Origin: Saprospiraceae bacterium
GTDB lineage: Bacteria; Bacteroidota; Bacteroidia; Chitinophagales; Saprospiraceae
NCBI GenBank assembly: GCA_020629515.1
Contig: JAHDDE010000002.1
Span: 134,010-198,009, forward strand
Length of the DNA: 64,000 nt
Direction of reading: 5' to 3'
The translations under genes were made by a program, and so were the position numbers. The notes under the pieces are model-generated. The model searched no databases and was not told the origin of the DNA. It worked only from the letters and a program-made list of their open reading frames with translations. Below, piece after piece: positions 18,273-27,180 of this stretch. The number at the start of each line of letters is the position of its first letter. Position 1 is the stretch's first letter.

Positions 18273-19226
18273 GTGAAGGTTACAGAGTATTTTGAGAAGA
18301 GCGAAGATACCTTAGTATCTTTTGAGGTTTTGCCCCCACTTAAAGGGGGAAGCATGAAAAGTATATTTGATACACTTGACCCTTTGATGGAATTTAAACC
18401 TCCATTTGTAGATGTCACTTATCATCGAGAAGAGTATATATACAATCAACGTGAGAGTGGTTATTATGAGAAGATAGCAATTCGTAAGCGACCAGGTACA
18501 GTTGGTATCTGTGCGGCCATAATGCACAGATACGGAGTAGATGCGGTACCTCATCTGCTATGTGGGGGTTTTACCAAAGAAGAGACAGAAAATGCGTTGA
18601 TAGACTTGAATTTTTTGAATATCAATAATGTTTTGGCACTAAGAGGCGATGCAAGAAGATTTGAAGATAAATTTGTGAAACAACCTGGAGGTCATGCAAA
18701 TGCTTTGGGTTTGGTCCAGCAAATGCAAAAAATGAATAAGGGTGAATACCTTGACAAGGGTATCGATAATGGGACTAAAACAGACTTTTGTATTGGTGTA
18801 GCAGGTTACCCTGAAAAACATTTTGAATCTCCTAATTTTGAGTTGGATCTAGATTATACCAAACAAAAAATTGACGCTGGAGCCTCATATATTGTCACGC
18901 AAATGTTTTTTGATAATGATAAGTATTTTGAGTACGTGGATAAGTGCCGTTCAATTGGAATCAACGTGCCTATAGTACCCGGTTTAAAGCCAATGACCAA
19001 AAAATACCAATTAAACTCGATCCCGAGACGATTTTATATTAATCTGCCAGAAGCATTGTCAAAAGAAGTTGCAAAGGCTAATAATAGCGCCGCAGTTAAA
19101 GAGATAGGTATAGAGTGGGCTATTGAGCAGTGTAAGGAGCTCAAAGCTAAAAATGTCCCTTGCTTACATTTCTACACCATGGGAGATTGGGAAACCTCTA
19201 AGAGGATCATCGAGAAAGTATTCTAA
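18273..19226 (+). CDS. metF: Methylenetetrahydrofolate reductase
   Basis: FAD enzyme that makes 5-methyl-THF for methionine synthesis. The N-terminus KVTEYFEKSEDTLVSFEVLPP with the family Glu, then TYHRE and CAAIMHRYG, ALRGD and QMFFDND are all diagnostic. The GTG at 18273 gives 317 residues, the usual length, and a family-like N-terminus; a TTG at 18228 would add 15 unsupported residues. No SAM riboswitch is visible in the 115-base upstream gap. Confidence 0.94.
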   Translation: MKVTEYFEKSEDTLVSFEVLPPLKGGSMKSIFDTLDPLMEFKPPFVDVTYHREEYIYNQRESGYYEKIAIRKRPGTVGICAAIMHRYGVDAVPHLLCGGFTKEETENALIDLNFLNINNVLALRGDARRFEDKFVKQPGGHANALGLVQQMQKMNKGEYLDKGIDNGTKTDFCIGVAGYPEKHFESPNFELDLDYTKQKIDAGASYIVTQMFFDNDKYFEYVDKCRSIGINVPIVPGLKPMTKKYQLNSIPRRFYINLPEALSKEVAKANNSAAVKEIGIEWAIEQCKELKAKNVPCLHFYTMGDWETSKRIIEKVF

Positions 19227-19281
19227 GTCAGAGTATCAGAACTGGCAGCGAAGGACGGGTCTGATCCGTTAAATAAAGACT

Positions 19282-19302
19282 ACCTATTGATATTCAATAG
19301 GT
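19282..19302. promoter_or_regulatory. 9-bp perfect dyad upstream of an ECF sigma gene
   Basis: ACCTATTGA (19282-19290) and its exact reverse complement (19294-19302) flank a 3-base centre, 19 bases before the ATG of the sigma factor at 19322. Size and position suit a repressor or autoregulatory site, or a small hairpin in the leader. Confidence 0.4.
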
Positions 19303-19321
19303 TAATAGCTATTTTTAGAAA

Positions 19322-19885
19322 ATGGATATAGTATTTAGACTGGATCAGGAGCAAGACTACATTGCTGCTTGTGGGCGCAACGAAAGGTGGGCTCAGGAGA
19401 TCTTGTATAAGCAATACTATCCACAGATGATGGCAGTCTGTCTTAGATATTCTAATAATAGAGAAGATGCATTAGACATTCTTCATGAGGGTTTTATAAA
19501 GGTCTTCAAACACATAAATCGATTTAATAAGGGTACCAGCTTAAATGCCTGGATTAAAAGAATTATGGTTAATACTGCCATAGACTTTTATCGAAAGAAT
19601 GTTAGGAGGCGTACAGAAAATCTGGATACGGTATATGATATGAGCAGTAAGAATCCTGATATCTTGAGCCAGTTAGCAACTAAAGATATCTTGAGCTGCC
19701 TGCAGCAATTATCACCATCCTATAGAACTGTATTTAATCTTTATGTGTTAGAAGGCTATTCTCATAAAGAAATTGCGGATCAGTTAGAAATTACGGAGAG
19801 CACTTCGAGATCTAATCTGGTCAAGGCAAGAGGGAAATTGAGGACATTATTGATATCGATGAGCAAGGATTATGAGCGAAGATAG
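19322..19885 (+). CDS. ECF RNA polymerase sigma factor
   Basis: Extracytoplasmic-function sigma factor, 187 residues. Region 2 is seen in NREDALDILHEGFIKVFKHI and LNAWIKRIMVNTAIDFYRK, and region 4 near the C-terminus in YSHKEIADQLEITESTSRSNL. The next gene overlaps its end by 14 bases and codes for a membrane protein with a cytoplasmic N-terminal part, the usual layout of a sigma/anti-sigma pair. The perfect dyad just upstream may take part in its control. The signal it answers is unknown, but an outer-envelope stress is suggested by the partner's domain. Confidence 0.9.
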   Translation: MDIVFRLDQEQDYIAACGRNERWAQEILYKQYYPQMMAVCLRYSNNREDALDILHEGFIKVFKHINRFNKGTSLNAWIKRIMVNTAIDFYRKNVRRRTENLDTVYDMSSKNPDILSQLATKDILSCLQQLSPSYRTVFNLYVLEGYSHKEIADQLEITESTSRSNLVKARGKLRTLLISMSKDYERR

Positions 19886-21215
19886 GTTTGATCAAGACAT
19901 AAGGAAGATTTTAGAAGAGAGCCAAGAGACCTATGATGGTCAAAGTTGGGAACTTTTGTCTAAAAAGTTGGATTCTGTGGATGCAGTAACCGACGAAGAG
20001 TTGCAAGACATAGTGGTAGATAAACTTTCTAATCATAAAGAACCAGTCATTGAAAGTCATTGGCAGAAACTCAAGACGGAATTAGAGGAACTGGAGAAAA
20101 GAAGATATAGGCTATGGGCGATTAAGTTATCGGAGGTTGTGATTGTGTTACTATTACTTCTAACATATTTTAACTACAATAACTTATCTCAGAAAGTTAA
20201 GATTGATACTTCAGAAGGTTCAGTATTGCAATATGCTGATAATGCAGACGGTTTTATTAAAAGTTCGACTGAAAAGGGAGCACCAGATAAAATTGAAGGA
20301 TTGTCGATTATTGAAGTTGATAAGAGCTCAAAAATTGGGACACTTCAAAATATTATAGTTGATGCATTGCCTAGATTGAATTTTGGGTTAGTAAAAATTG
20401 AGAAAAATGTACATGAAATAGTCGATCATGTTACTTCGAGCATACCATCTATCCCTAATAAACCCATAAGAGAACTAATTATTCCTACACGTTTTATAAC
20501 ACCGTTATCTTACGTAGTTCACTTAGAAGAGCATTCGGATTATCTACATAAAAACGATGGACTATGGTTATCTCTCGATTTTTCACAGGATATCAATTTG
20601 GTCAATTCAGGGCTTAATTTTGGTTATATCAAATCTCAGGTTAATTCAGGGCTTTCAGGTCAATCTGTTGGTATGTCTTTATCATATCAAAAAAAGAATG
20701 TTGAATTTACCGGAGGATTAGGATATAGTCATAAAAGCTATGCACCTGGTTTATTAAGAGGTTTTACCAAAGCAAGCTTAGACACTTATCTCGAGACACA
20801 GATAGACCAGATAAGGTTTAAACAGTTGCATATTCCTGTTACTCTTAAGGTACACGGTTTGAATAGAACTAATAGCAATTTGTACGCTGTTGCTGGTATA
20901 GGAGCAAATATCATAATGGATTATAACTATTCATTAGAAAAGTCAGTTCAGCCAACAGCGAGAGTAGCATCCTTGGTAGATAATAGTGATATCGATATAA
21001 CGGAGTTGCCTTTAGGTACTGGTGAGGGAGGATCGATTCATGACAATACTTACTTTACTGCTATTCTTGGATTTGGAATGCAAGCTAATCTTAAAAACAA
21101 TTCAGCATTTTTCATTCAGCCTCAGTATCAATTTAATTTTAGTGGTGGATTAAACCAATATGTTCAAAAAGTGCACTCAATTAATATTCAGGCTGGGCTG
21201 AAGTTCAAGTTTTAA
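19872..21215 (+). CDS. Putative anti-sigma factor fused to an outer-membrane-type beta-barrel domain
   Basis: Protein of 447 residues in three parts. Residues 1-80 are charged and helical, with two related Trp-containing helices (around QSWELLSKKLD and SHWQKLKTELE), as expected for a cytoplasmic sigma-binding part. Residues 82-101 form one membrane helix. After a linker to about 210, residues 215-447 are alternating aromatic/polar strands ending in Phe, like the PorT/OmpW-sized outer-membrane barrels. A barrel behind an inner-membrane anchor is topologically strange, so the C-terminal part may be a periplasmic beta domain instead. The 14-base overlap with the sigma gene supports the anti-sigma role, which remains inferred. 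Confidence 0.72.
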   Translation: MSEDRFDQDIRKILEESQETYDGQSWELLSKKLDSVDAVTDEELQDIVVDKLSNHKEPVIESHWQKLKTELEELEKRRYRLWAIKLSEVVIVLLLLLTYFNYNNLSQKVKIDTSEGSVLQYADNADGFIKSSTEKGAPDKIEGLSIIEVDKSSKIGTLQNIIVDALPRLNFGLVKIEKNVHEIVDHVTSSIPSIPNKPIRELIIPTRFITPLSYVVHLEEHSDYLHKNDGLWLSLDFSQDINLVNSGLNFGYIKSQVNSGLSGQSVGMSLSYQKKNVEFTGGLGYSHKSYAPGLLRGFTKASLDTYLETQIDQIRFKQLHIPVTLKVHGLNRTNSNLYAVAGIGANIIMDYNYSLEKSVQPTARVASLVDNSDIDITELPLGTGEGGSIHDNTYFTAILGFGMQANLKNNSAFFIQPQYQFNFSGGLNQYVQKVHSINIQAGLKFKF

Positions 21216-21801
21216 ACACAATTTGATTCTCTTTATATAGTGTATACCAGTTTTTCCAGCCAACCACAGCTAGGATAGCATAAGTTGCATATAATATAGA
21301 GATAAGAGGAGCTCCACGACTAAAATAAATATACACACAGATAATATCAATAATGATCCAATAACCCCAAGTATCTATGATTTTATAGACCATGAGTGAG
21401 GTGGCTAATACAGAAAGGATAGAAGTAAAGCCATCTAAATATGGGAATGCCGCATCAGAATTAAGAGCCATAATATAACCAGTAGGATAAGATATCAGAA
21501 GAACTACTACGAGATACGCAATGTTTTTAGATATACCTATACTGCTTATTCTTAACTGAGAAGTATTATTCTTTCCAGACTTCCACATAACTAATCCACA
21601 TACCGCAATAAAGGCATAAAAGATTTGGATCATTCCATCAAAATAAAGATTGAGATTGATGAAGTCTTCACAGGCTATTGCTATAGTGCTAATGAAACTA
21701 TAAATCCAACATTGGTTTTTATTGTAGGCAGCAAAGAGGACATAAAGGATACCAAAAATGAAGCCTACCCACTGAAATGTACTAATCGAGACTAAGTCCA
21801 T
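21205..21801 (-). CDS. pnuC: PnuC-type nicotinamide riboside transporter
   Basis: Inner-membrane protein of 198 residues with seven or so hydrophobic helices and the PnuC hallmarks QWVGFIFGILYV near the start, WIYSFIS, and the late helix pair with a Trp-rich YKIIDTWGYWIIIDIICVYIY stretch (split here at residues 139-159). PnuC takes up nicotinamide riboside; close relatives carry thiamine or riboflavin, and no TPP or FMN riboswitch is visible to decide. It lies 10 bases downstream of the OmpA-type gene on the same strand, so it may ride on the porP transcript by chance. It overlaps the end of the convergent anti-sigma gene by 11 bases. Confidence 0.85.
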   Translation of the reverse strand: MDLVSISTFQWVGFIFGILYVLFAAYNKNQCWIYSFISTIAIACEDFINLNLYFDGMIQIFYAFIAVCGLVMWKSGKNNTSQLRISSIGISKNIAYLVVVLLISYPTGYIMALNSDAAFPYLDGFTSILSVLATSLMVYKIIDTWGYWIIIDIICVYIYFSRGAPLISILYATYAILAVVGWKNWYTLYKENQIVFKT

Positions 21802-21811
21802 TAGCGGGATG

Positions 21812-24217
21812 CTATTCTTTGATCACAATATCAACAGAAAACTTTGCTTCGACCACAATAGGATTAGTATTGGCTATTATATCTAAGGTCTTGTCGATAG
21901 AACCTTCCATTCCAGCACTGTCAAAAATAGCTACAATTTTGCCTCTATCTCCTGGAGGGATAGCTTCTTGCGGCCAGCTGATATCTGTACACTTACAAGC
22001 CGTTACAAGATCTATTATAAGCTCTTCTGACCCAGTATTTTCGAATTCAAACACAATTTCTTTGGTCTCTCCTTGAACAATTGTACCTATATCGATATCA
22101 TTTTCTTTAAAGCTTATGATGGGGTATTTTTTCTGTTTCTTTACGCTTTGAGTACCACCATTATAGTCTTTATCTCGGTTGACTTCTCTTTTGATCTGAA
22201 TGGTTGTTGGACCAGCTATAATTTTGAATTCAGTTCTTCTATTGAATCTATGTTCCTCGTCGGTACACCTTGTACCATTGGTACATTTATTCAGTATTTT
22301 GGACTCACCATAACCGACGGCCTGAATTCTTGATTCTTCTATACCTTTATTAACCAACCAGTTTTTCGCAGATTGAGCTCTTTTTTGACTTAGATCTTTA
22401 TTATATGGTGTTGTACCCCTTGAATCAGTATGAGAAGATAACTCAATGACCATATCACTATATTCATTCATCAAATCATTGATTATTGTCAAATCAATTT
22501 CTGCGTCCGGTAGGATGTCCCATTTTTCAAAATCGTAGTAGATATTATTAAGCCTTATAGGCTCATTGATTGTAACTGTCTCTATGGTATATTCAGGCAA
22601 CTCAGGTTCTATGATTTCTTTTTCAAGAACTACTTTTTTACGAATGCTTTTATCATCAATAACTCCATAGGTTGTAAAGTCTGATGTATCTGATACGTAT
22701 CCCTCTTTAGTAGTGATTATCCTATATTTTCTTTCTGAAAACAATGGATACTTAAATCTATATTCATCTTCTTGAGTTTGTGAATCACTCTCTTCTATAG
22801 TTTGATCCAATAACATTACGGTAGCTCCTTTCAATGGTTTTTCTTTACCATCTATCACTTCTCCTACACCGACTAATAGATCTATGGCCAATTGCCTAAT
22901 CTCGAATCTGTATATATCAAAGCAACATGTCTCACTTTTTAGCTTCTTCTTTTTATCATCAGGTCTATTTGATACTAAATAACCTTTAGAGCCATCATTA
23001 TTAAATGAAATCGAGTAATCATCAAACCTACTATTATAGTGATTGCCCAAATTAATTGGATTGGTCCAGATTCGACCGTCCCAAGAACTTTTATATATAT
23101 CCATATTACCTAACCCTGGAAGTGCAGCTGTACTAAAGTATAAGTCTCCGTCATGATAAAATGGCGATACATCATCTTCTGAAGTATTGATAGTCTCACC
23201 CAAATTAACTGGAGGACCAAACCCTTCTCCTTCTAAACGCGAATAATAAATATCATATCCACCAAAACCCCCTTCCATGTCTGATACAAAGTATAGGACT
23301 TCTTCTCCCAACAATTCACCCATGGCAGGTTGCATAGCTATATATTCTCCATTGACATTTGGCACAGGATTAGAAGGACTCCATTCGTCATCACCCATCT
23401 GACTCGAGTATATAGTAGACGAAACTACAGCATCATTTTGAAGCATCTGACGACAGAAATACATTGTCCTTTTATCTTTAGAAAAGGTAATACCCGATAC
23501 ATGGAAATCATCTCTATTGACTTTCCTTGACAAGACCTGTGGCTTTTCAAAACCTTTATCCGTGATAGCACTCTGATATATTTTGGCATGATAGTCCGTT
23601 TCATTTCCATCGAGGACTATCTCTTTTCTTCTCTTGAATGATGAAAAATAAAGCGTTTCATCATCATATTGTACAGGACTATACTCGCCACTACCTGAAT
23701 TGATCTCTTCTCCACCAAAGAATACCACTAAATCATTATTTGGGGATTGTGTACCCGCTTGAGAGATACCATCTAATTCATTTTGTGCAAGGGCCCTTAG
23801 TTCTTCATCATCACTGAGAGATAAAAATCGGTCAAATTCAATTTTAGCCTCTTGATCTTTGCCCATTGCACGTAATACTTTTCCATAAGAATATCGGTCT
23901 TCGATAAAAACATTATCGACATCTTCTTCAAGCACTCTGGAGTACCATCGCTCGGCATTTTTATAATCTCTCATTTTGTAATAAGAATATCCTATTGATA
24001 GGGCAACATCATTGGACTTAGCCTCTTTGTATATATTTCTATACCATTCTAATGCATTGAAATAATCACCTAATTCCATCTGTTCATCAGCTGTTGCATA
24101 CATCTCATCCAGTTTATAGGACTTGAGAGGTTGTGCCATTATCTGATTAAGCATACAACTTATAAAAAGTAAAAACAGAGTATATCTTAAGTTAATTTTG
24201 ATCATCGTCTTAATCAT
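21812..24217 (-). CDS. PorE-like OmpA family protein (TPR, PD40, CRD, OmpA) with C-terminal DUF1573
   Basis: Large periplasmic/outer-membrane-associated protein of 801 residues. Order: signal peptide to about 28; TPR-like helices about 35-150; PD40/TolB-like propeller about 165-445 (repeats such as LYFSSFK, MYFCRQ, LYFVSDMEGGFGGYDIYYS); a carboxypeptidase-like regulatory domain about 450-545; an OmpA peptidoglycan-binding domain about 555-680 with SSHTDSRG and NRRTEFKI; and a DUF1573-type beta domain about 700-801 (GEIVF-like strands, ACKCTD). The first four domains in this order match PorE of the type IX secretion system, and the gene follows a PorP/SprF gene by 3 bases, the known pairing. 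The added DUF1573 is unusual. Confidence 0.88.
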   Translation of the reverse strand: MIKTMIKINLRYTLFLLFISCMLNQIMAQPLKSYKLDEMYATADEQMELGDYFNALEWYRNIYKEAKSNDVALSIGYSYYKMRDYKNAERWYSRVLEEDVDNVFIEDRYSYGKVLRAMGKDQEAKIEFDRFLSLSDDEELRALAQNELDGISQAGTQSPNNDLVVFFGGEEINSGSGEYSPVQYDDETLYFSSFKRRKEIVLDGNETDYHAKIYQSAITDKGFEKPQVLSRKVNRDDFHVSGITFSKDKRTMYFCRQMLQNDAVVSSTIYSSQMGDDEWSPSNPVPNVNGEYIAMQPAMGELLGEEVLYFVSDMEGGFGGYDIYYSRLEGEGFGPPVNLGETINTSEDDVSPFYHDGDLYFSTAALPGLGNMDIYKSSWDGRIWTNPINLGNHYNSRFDDYSISFNNDGSKGYLVSNRPDDKKKKLKSETCCFDIYRFEIRQLAIDLLVGVGEVIDGKEKPLKGATVMLLDQTIEESDSQTQEDEYRFKYPLFSERKYRIITTKEGYVSDTSDFTTYGVIDDKSIRKKVVLEKEIIEPELPEYTIETVTINEPIRLNNIYYDFEKWDILPDAEIDLTIINDLMNEYSDMVIELSSHTDSRGTTPYNKDLSQKRAQSAKNWLVNKGIEESRIQAVGYGESKILNKCTNGTRCTDEEHRFNRRTEFKIIAGPTTIQIKREVNRDKDYNGGTQSVKKQKKYPIISFKENDIDIGTIVQGETKEIVFEFENTGSEELIIDLVTACKCTDISWPQEAIPPGDRGKIVAIFDSAGMEGSIDKTLDIIANTNPIVVEAKFSVDIVIKE

Positions 24218-24220
24218 TTT

Positions 24221-25303
24221 CTATAGTTGTGGACAAAAGATTACTGACTTAACATTGGGCTCTTTATAGATACGGCCAATATAACCTACGGATAGTTCGA
24301 AAGCTCCACCACCCGCATCGCTTAAAGTTGAGGTAGTGACATCGTAACTTATACCTACTTTGATATCTCCTAATTGGATACCTGCGATCAATTCAAAAGC
24401 ATCACCTAATCTATACCCCAATCCAGCAGAAAGAATGGTTCCATTATCAACATCCATCAAGTAGTCTGCTATGCCTTGTATTGCAAATTCGCTTGACGAT
24501 GATTTCGCTTGATAGATGAAAGCGGGATTAATTCTTAGTTTTTCTGTAGTTAAGAATGAGGCCTCTCCAGTCATAGTAAGACGTTTACCAAAACCGACTC
24601 TTCTGTTGTTATTAGGATTTGTCGGAGGATTTGGATTGCCGGGGTCCGGATTAGGGTTAGACTGCACAGTTACTAATGATATATTAGGAGAGGTTATATG
24701 AGCAGCCGTTAATCCAATCCTGAATAAATCACCTTGCTTATTTAATATGCTCTTATAACTAAAGCCTAAAGAATAATCTGAAAACGATGTATTAACATTG
24801 CCTTGATCATCAGCAGGAAACAGCTCTGCTGGTCCACCTATAAGAGAAAGTGGGAGTCTAATATCGTTAGTATTAAATCCTTGAGCGCCACTTCCATACG
24901 TTAACCCTACTGATAAGACATTATTATAATCCTTGTCGAGACCATAATGGTACCCTAAATTCAAACCAGTCATTTGCTGCTTAAAACTAAGAGACCCTGA
25001 TCTATCAGAAACGAAAGAAAGTCCTCCTGCGAGCCAATCATTTTCAGTAAGTAACCCACCCTTGATATTGACCTCAACAGAAGCAAAAGGAGTTGTATAG
25101 GGATTACTATTGCCAATGGATCTCCATTGATCTCTATAGATAGCACTAACCCTATAAGTACCTTTAAATGACCCTGTAAAAGCTGGATTGACAGAAACAG
25201 GAGCCATTTTAAAATTGGTAAAATGGATGTCTTGAGTCCGTCCTATAGAGTAAAGCGACAAAATCACCATTACCAAAGCACACTTTTTAAATAATTGAGG
25301 CAT
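24221..25303 (-). CDS. PorP/SprF family type IX secretion membrane protein
   Basis: Outer-membrane beta-barrel of 360 residues with a signal peptide (to about residue 23) and the family start QDIHFTNFKMAPVSVNPAFTGSFKGTYR (residues 24-51). PorP/SprF proteins join PorK/N and PorE-type partners and anchor type IX secretion or gliding machinery and some secreted adhesins. The gene heads the porP-porE-pnuC set on the minus strand. Odd: residues 216-233 are a run of Pro and Asn, probably a long surface loop. Bacteroidota carry many PorP paralogues, so this need not be the core PorP. Confidence 0.88.
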   Translation of the reverse strand: MPQLFKKCALVMVILSLYSIGRTQDIHFTNFKMAPVSVNPAFTGSFKGTYRVSAIYRDQWRSIGNSNPYTTPFASVEVNIKGGLLTENDWLAGGLSFVSDRSGSLSFKQQMTGLNLGYHYGLDKDYNNVLSVGLTYGSGAQGFNTNDIRLPLSLIGGPAELFPADDQGNVNTSFSDYSLGFSYKSILNKQGDLFRIGLTAAHITSPNISLVTVQSNPNPDPGNPNPPTNPNNNRRVGFGKRLTMTGEASFLTTEKLRINPAFIYQAKSSSSEFAIQGIADYLMDVDNGTILSAGLGYRLGDAFELIAGIQLGDIKVGISYDVTTSTLSDAGGGAFELSVGYIGRIYKEPNVKSVIFCPQL

Positions 25304-25379
25304 ATGTAAAGATTATCTTTATATCAAATATCGTAAGTTATTACTAATTAAGTGAAGATAGATAAGGCTTGGATTTCAT

Positions 25380-26372
25380 ATGATTGACTCTCGTAGAATT
25401 AGCAACATACTCTTATTATTATTCCTTGTTTCATCATTTGATCATGCTATAGCCCAATCTTCACCTCAATCAAACGCAACAATCGATCAAATTGCTATAG
25501 ATACACTCAATAAAAATCGATTAAAATTTATAACAATTACAGGCGCTAGTACTTATACAATAGGATCAGTTGGTCTTTATTTTTCATGGTATAAGGACTA
25601 TCCTACCTCCTCTTTTCATTTTTTTAATGATTTTGATGAGTGGCATAATGTAGATAAGCTTGGCCATACCTTTTCTGCTTATTCCCAAACTGATCTTATT
25701 TATAAAGGATTTAAGTGGGCAGGGCTGAATGATGATCAGTCCTTATTATGGAGTTCGGCATCTGCTACACTTTTCCAGTCTACTATAGAAATAATGGATG
25801 GATTTTCTAGGCAGTGGGGCTTTTCGTGGACAGATTTTGGTGCTAATCTAATGGGTAGTGGTCTTTATGTCGCCCAACAAAAAGTATGGAAAGAACAAAA
25901 GATAAGATTGAAATTTTCGAGTCACATTAATTCTTATGAATTTGCAAATGATCTTAGGGGCCAAAACATTGATCTTCACTCTAGAGCTAATGATTTATTT
26001 GGCTCTGGATTAGAATCCATATTAAAAGATTATAATGCGCAGACCATATGGCTTAGTGGTAATCTGAATGCATTATTTAATACGGATAGATTTCCAGATT
26101 GGATGAACATATCGGTTGGTTATGGTGCGCAGAACTTATATGGAGGATTTGACAATGTTTGGTTCGAGGATGATGGGCAGAAAGTAGATCTCAGGAATCA
26201 AGAAAGATATGGACAGTTTTATTTATCACTTGATGCAGATTTATCAAAGATTCATACTTCCTCTAAATTTTTTAGAACACTCCTTGATGTGTTGAATGTC
26301 TTAAAAATGCCTTTTTCTGCATTAGAAATTAATACCTTGGGAGAGCTTAAGTTTAAGATCATTCATTTTTAA
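25380..26372 (+). CDS. DUF2279 family exported protein
   Basis: Signal peptide of about 25 residues, then a domain of the DUF2279 (YfiM-like) kind: the motif WYKDYPTSSFHFFNDFDEWHNVDKLGH (residues 70-96) with its conserved HxxDKxGH, followed by two helices and ANLMGSGLYV. The C-terminal third contains DLHSRANDLFGSG and LKDYNAQTIWLSGN, which resembles related Bacteroidota proteins as I remember them. It is probably membrane-associated; no activity has been assigned to the family. The DJ-1-like gene follows after 14 bases on the same strand. Confidence 0.78.
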   Translation: MIDSRRISNILLLLFLVSSFDHAIAQSSPQSNATIDQIAIDTLNKNRLKFITITGASTYTIGSVGLYFSWYKDYPTSSFHFFNDFDEWHNVDKLGHTFSAYSQTDLIYKGFKWAGLNDDQSLLWSSASATLFQSTIEIMDGFSRQWGFSWTDFGANLMGSGLYVAQQKVWKEQKIRLKFSSHINSYEFANDLRGQNIDLHSRANDLFGSGLESILKDYNAQTIWLSGNLNALFNTDRFPDWMNISVGYGAQNLYGGFDNVWFEDDGQKVDLRNQERYGQFYLSLDADLSKIHTSSKFFRTLLDVLNVLKMPFSALEINTLGELKFKIIHF

Positions 26373-26386
26373 ATTTTCTATTCAAA

Positions 26387-27175
26387 ATGAAAGAATATAT
26401 CATCTTACTATTACTGACATTATGTATTGGTTGTCAAGATAAAATGCAGCCGGAACGTATGCTGCCAGATATCAATCCCGACTGGTATAATGTTGGATTC
26501 TTAATCATGGATGGTGTGTACAACACTGAATTAACCGCACCGTATGATATATTTCAGCATACCCAATATCGAGATGGGATTAAGGCGATGAATGTATTTA
26601 CTATAGCCAATACTTTAGAACCAGTTACGTCTTTTGAGGGCCTTAGAATTCTTCCTGATTATGATTATCTAACAGATGAATTACCTCATATCGATATTCT
26701 AGTAATTCCAAGTGCTGAACATCATTTAGATAGTGATCTGGAGGATGCTGCAATGATAGATTGGGTAAGTAAAGTCGGTCAATCCGCTGATTTTATAACA
26801 AGTCATTGTGATGGAGCATTTGTCTTGGCCAAGGCGGGCCTACTTGACAACTATATCAGCACTACTTTCCCAAGTGATGTTGACAAGTATCGTAAGATGT
26901 TCCCACAATTGGATGTAAGGGAAGATGTGTTATTTGTTCATGATGATAAGGCAATAACTTCTGCCGGAGGTGCTAAGTCGTTTGAAGCATCACTTTATTT
27001 ATGTGATGTACTATATGGCCCCGAGATTACTAAAAGCATAGCCAAAGGATTAGTGTTGGATTGGGAGCTCAGTGAGGTAGATTATTTTAACCCAGAGAAC
27101 GTAAAAGAAGAAATGAAAATTATCGAAGTAAAACCTAAAAAAGTCTTATTTGACAAGGCTATCTTGGTGATGTAA
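26387..27175 (+). CDS. Exported DJ-1/PfpI family protein (probable lipoprotein)
   Basis: DJ-1/PfpI fold with the nucleophile-elbow Cys141 in TSHCDGAFVLAKAGLLD, the GVYNTELTAPYDIFQ entry helix and the late SAGGAKSFEASLYL helix, so the family call is firm. The group includes amidases, glyoxalases and redox chaperones, and the chemistry here is open. Unusually it carries an N-terminal hydrophobic stretch ending in LCIGC (Cys16), a relaxed lipobox, so it is probably exported and lipid-anchored. Residues 225-262 are an extra tail. It converges on gldB with a 5-base gap. Confidence 0.85.
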   Translation: MKEYIILLLLTLCIGCQDKMQPERMLPDINPDWYNVGFLIMDGVYNTELTAPYDIFQHTQYRDGIKAMNVFTIANTLEPVTSFEGLRILPDYDYLTDELPHIDILVIPSAEHHLDSDLEDAAMIDWVSKVGQSADFITSHCDGAFVLAKAGLLDNYISTTFPSDVDKYRKMFPQLDVREDVLFVHDDKAITSAGGAKSFEASLYLCDVLYGPEITKSIAKGLVLDWELSEVDYFNPENVKEEMKIIEVKPKKVLFDKAILVM

Positions 27176-27180
27176 ATAGC

